Below are positions 6,467-7,609 of a stretch of DNA of 7,609 bases, piece after piece; positions within the stretch are counted from its first letter, which is position 1; each line of letters begins with the position of its first letter. The stretch is from contig JAZSGM010000145.1 in NCBI GenBank assembly GCA_045532715.1, positions 1-7,609 on the forward strand, in the 5' to 3' direction. Made by a program: the position numbers and the translations under genes. The notes under the pieces were generated by a model, which saw nothing but the letters and a program-made list of their open reading frames with translations, was not told the origin of the DNA and ran no database searches. Source of the stretch: RGIG2041 sp045532715 (GTDB taxonomy: Bacteria; Bacillota; Clostridia; UBA1381; UMGS1253).

Positions 6467-6499
6467 TATAGTTTTTTGTTTTTTTATTTCATAACAAAT

Positions 6500-6526
6500 A
6501 AAAAAACAGCTGCCTTACGGCAGCTG
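6500..6526 (-). terminator. Strong intrinsic terminator of xpt
   Basis: On the - strand CAGCTGCC and GGCAGCTG form a perfect 8-bp stem with a GTAA (GNRA) tetraloop, followed at once by seven T residues. It lies 17 bases past the xpt stop codon and separates xpt from the tetR operon. Confidence 0.92.
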
Positions 6527-6543
6527 CCCACTTACCTGTTCAA

Positions 6544-7125
6544 TTATTGTGCTCTGAACTCGACCGTGCCCTTTTCGGCATCCATCGACTCTACAATCGC
6601 AAGTGATTCCAGCGGATAGCCCATATCGCGAATCAGCTTGCCGCCAACCTGAAAACCCTTTTCAATGGCAATACCAATGCCTTCAACGGTCGCGCCGGCC
6701 TCCTCTGCGATGGAAATCAATCCCTTCAGCGCACAGCCGTTGGCAAGAAAGTCATCAATAATCAGCACATGATCCTCCGGACTTAAGAACTTTTTAGATA
6801 CAATCACCTGATTTACATTCTTATGCGTGAACGACTCAACGGACGCAACATACATGTCGCCATCAATATTGACACTCTTCGATTTCTTCGCAAATACAAG
6901 CGGCACCCCGAACACACGTGCCACAGGATAGGCGATTGCAATCCCCGATGCCTCAATCGTCAACACCTTATTAATCGGCTTATCGCCGAAACGACGGTGA
7001 AACTCCTCACCCATTTCATCCAAAAGTGCAATATCCATCTGATGGTTCAAAAAGCTGTCCACCTTCAAAACATTGCCCGGTTTTACCAAACCGTCTTTTA
7101 AAATACGCGCCTCTAAAAAGTTCAT
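6544..7125 (-). CDS. xpt: Xanthine phosphoribosyltransferase
   Basis: The enzyme joins xanthine to PRPP to make XMP in purine salvage, and acts in the cytoplasm. The 193 residues match the length of the Bacillus enzyme. Visible landmarks are KVDSFLNHQMD (21-31), TIEASGIA (56-63), VPLVFAKK (74-81) and the PRPP-binding loop VLIIDDFLANG (120-130). The C-terminal GIGIAIEKGFQ segment (149-159) is also typical. ATG 7125 is preceded by GGGGG seven bases upstream; another ATG at 7132 is out of frame. The gene has its own promoter and terminator, so it is a single-gene unit. In Bacillus subtilis xpt is paired with the permease gene pbuX; no permease gene is seen here. No purine riboswitch fits in the roughly 20-base leader. 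Confidence 0.96.
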   Translation of the reverse strand: MNFLEARILKDGLVKPGNVLKVDSFLNHQMDIALLDEMGEEFHRRFGDKPINKVLTIEASGIAIAYPVARVFGVPLVFAKKSKSVNIDGDMYVASVESFTHKNVNQVIVSKKFLSPEDHVLIIDDFLANGCALKGLISIAEEAGATVEGIGIAIEKGFQVGGKLIRDMGYPLESLAIVESMDAEKGTVEFRAQ

Positions 7126-7150
7126 TGCTCATCCCCCGTTTCTTTTCATT

Positions 7151-7179
7151 ATTCTACATCTTTTTGCCAATAATGTCAA
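7151..7179 (-). promoter_or_regulatory. Promoter of xpt
   Basis: On the - strand TTGACA (7174-7179) is a perfect -35 box, and TAGAAT (7151-7156) matches five of six bases of the -10 box at exactly 17-bp spacing. The start of transcription should be near 7144, about 20 bases before the ATG. Confidence 0.85.
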
Positions 7180-7192
7180 TGCCTTGTATCCC

Positions 7193-7222
7193 TTGACAGA
7201 AATTGTTTTTTTATGGTAAAAT
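7193..7222 (+). promoter_or_regulatory. Promoter of the response regulator gene
   Basis: TTGACA (7193-7198) and TAAAAT (7217-7222) stand 18 bp apart; GTAAAA at 17 bp is a weaker alternative. The -35 boxes of this promoter and of the xpt promoter lie back to back with 13 bp between them. The leader to ATG 7256 would be about 25 bases. Confidence 0.75.
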
Positions 7223-7241
7223 AATTCTGATTTTTTCATAG

Positions 7242-7249
7242 AAAGGAGG
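7242..7249 (+). promoter_or_regulatory. Ribosome binding site of the response regulator
   Basis: AAAGGAGG is a near-perfect Shine-Dalgarno site six bases before ATG 7256. It fixes the start codon of the partial gene that follows. Confidence 0.9.
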
Positions 7250-7255
7250 GACAAA

Positions 7256-7609
7256 ATGCAGGACAGCAAGTATAAAATTCTTGTGATTGAAGACGAGCCG
7301 GATATTCGCGTTTTAGTGCGCACATTGCTTGATGCCGCCGGCTACCAGGTCCTCTTAGCGGAAAATGGCGAAACCGGAAAAATGCTCAATGCTTCTCACC
7401 GACCGGATTTGGTGCTTTTAGATGTAGGCTTGCCGGACACAGACGGCAGAGAAGTGCTCCGTGCTATCCGCAATCAATCCGCCGTACCGGTCATTATGCT
7501 TTCGGCCAATGATGCGGAGGCTGTGATTGTGCAGGCGCTGGATCTCGGCGCAAATGACTATGTGCGAAAGCCCTTCGGCGCGGCAGAGCTGCTCGCCCGC
7601 GTCAGAAAT
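7256..7609 (+). CDS. Response regulator, OmpR/PhoB family, KdpE-like (3' end beyond the window)
   Basis: Only the first 118 codons are present, and they cover nearly the whole receiver domain. The acidic pocket is Glu12-Asp13, the phosphate-accepting residue is Asp56 in LLDVGLPDTDG, the switch residue is Ser83 in VIMLSAND, and the conserved Lys105-Pro106 lies in YVRKPFG. The wording DVGLPDTDG, SAVPVIMLSA and LGANDYVRKPFGAAELLARVR is close to KdpE, the potassium-response regulator of the kdp system. A C-terminal winged-helix DNA-binding domain and a partner histidine kinase would be expected downstream. The KdpE assignment rests on receiver wording alone, so no symbol is given. Confidence 0.92.
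   Translation, partial: MQDSKYKILVIEDEPDIRVLVRTLLDAAGYQVLLAENGETGKMLNASHRPDLVLLDVGLPDTDGREVLRAIRNQSAVPVIMLSANDAEAVIVQALDLGANDYVRKPFGAAELLARVRN

Noticed and set aside
6823..7101. A 92-codon open frame on the + strand inside xpt
   Set aside because: It is antisense to xpt, which is clearly the real gene.
7129..7323. A 64-codon open frame on the - strand overlapping the xpt upstream region and the response regulator
   Set aside because: It covers both divergent promoters and the start of the regulator gene in antisense; no ribosome site or family pattern supports it.

Overview
The window looks like chromosomal DNA from a low- to mid-GC member of the Bacillota, most likely class Clostridia. The clues are strong AAAGGAGG-type Shine-Dalgarno sites, near-consensus TTGACA/TATAAT promoters in AT-rich gaps, a Bacillus-type xanthine phosphoribosyltransferase, and a very large secreted protein built from SpaA-like, InlB-type and SLH modules. 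There is no rRNA or other marker that would name the genus.

Layout from left to right: (1) the 3' part of a tRNA-Leu(UAG) gene on the + strand, closed by an intrinsic terminator; (2) about 260 bp of AT-rich DNA with no convincing gene, holding two small hairpins and an orphan Shine-Dalgarno site with a mini-ORF; (3) on the - strand, a 1741-residue surface protein that fills about 70% of the window and ends at a GAAA-loop hairpin; (4) directly upstream of it on the - strand, a TetR-family regulator behind a perfect-consensus promoter with a candidate operator at the transcription start; (5) also on the - strand, xpt with its own promoter and a strong terminator; (6) on the + strand, divergent from xpt, the start of an OmpR/KdpE-like response regulator cut by the window edge.

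The tetR gene and the surface-protein gene are 58 bp apart. No terminator and no obvious promoter lies between them, so they probably form one operon in which the regulator controls itself and the adhesin. The surface protein has a signal peptide and three C-terminal SLH domains, so it should sit on the cell wall through secondary cell-wall polymer rather than through sortase. Its most unusual feature is three tandem SpaA/Cna-B-like domains in which all three positions of the usual isopeptide triad (Lys, Glu, Asp/Asn) are replaced by non-bonding residues, while the adjacent pilin-type domain keeps a plausible Lys-Glu-Asn set. xpt and the response regulator are separate units fired from back-to-back promoters. 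I did not find a clear new multi-gene system; the TetR-controlled adhesin is the best candidate for follow-up.
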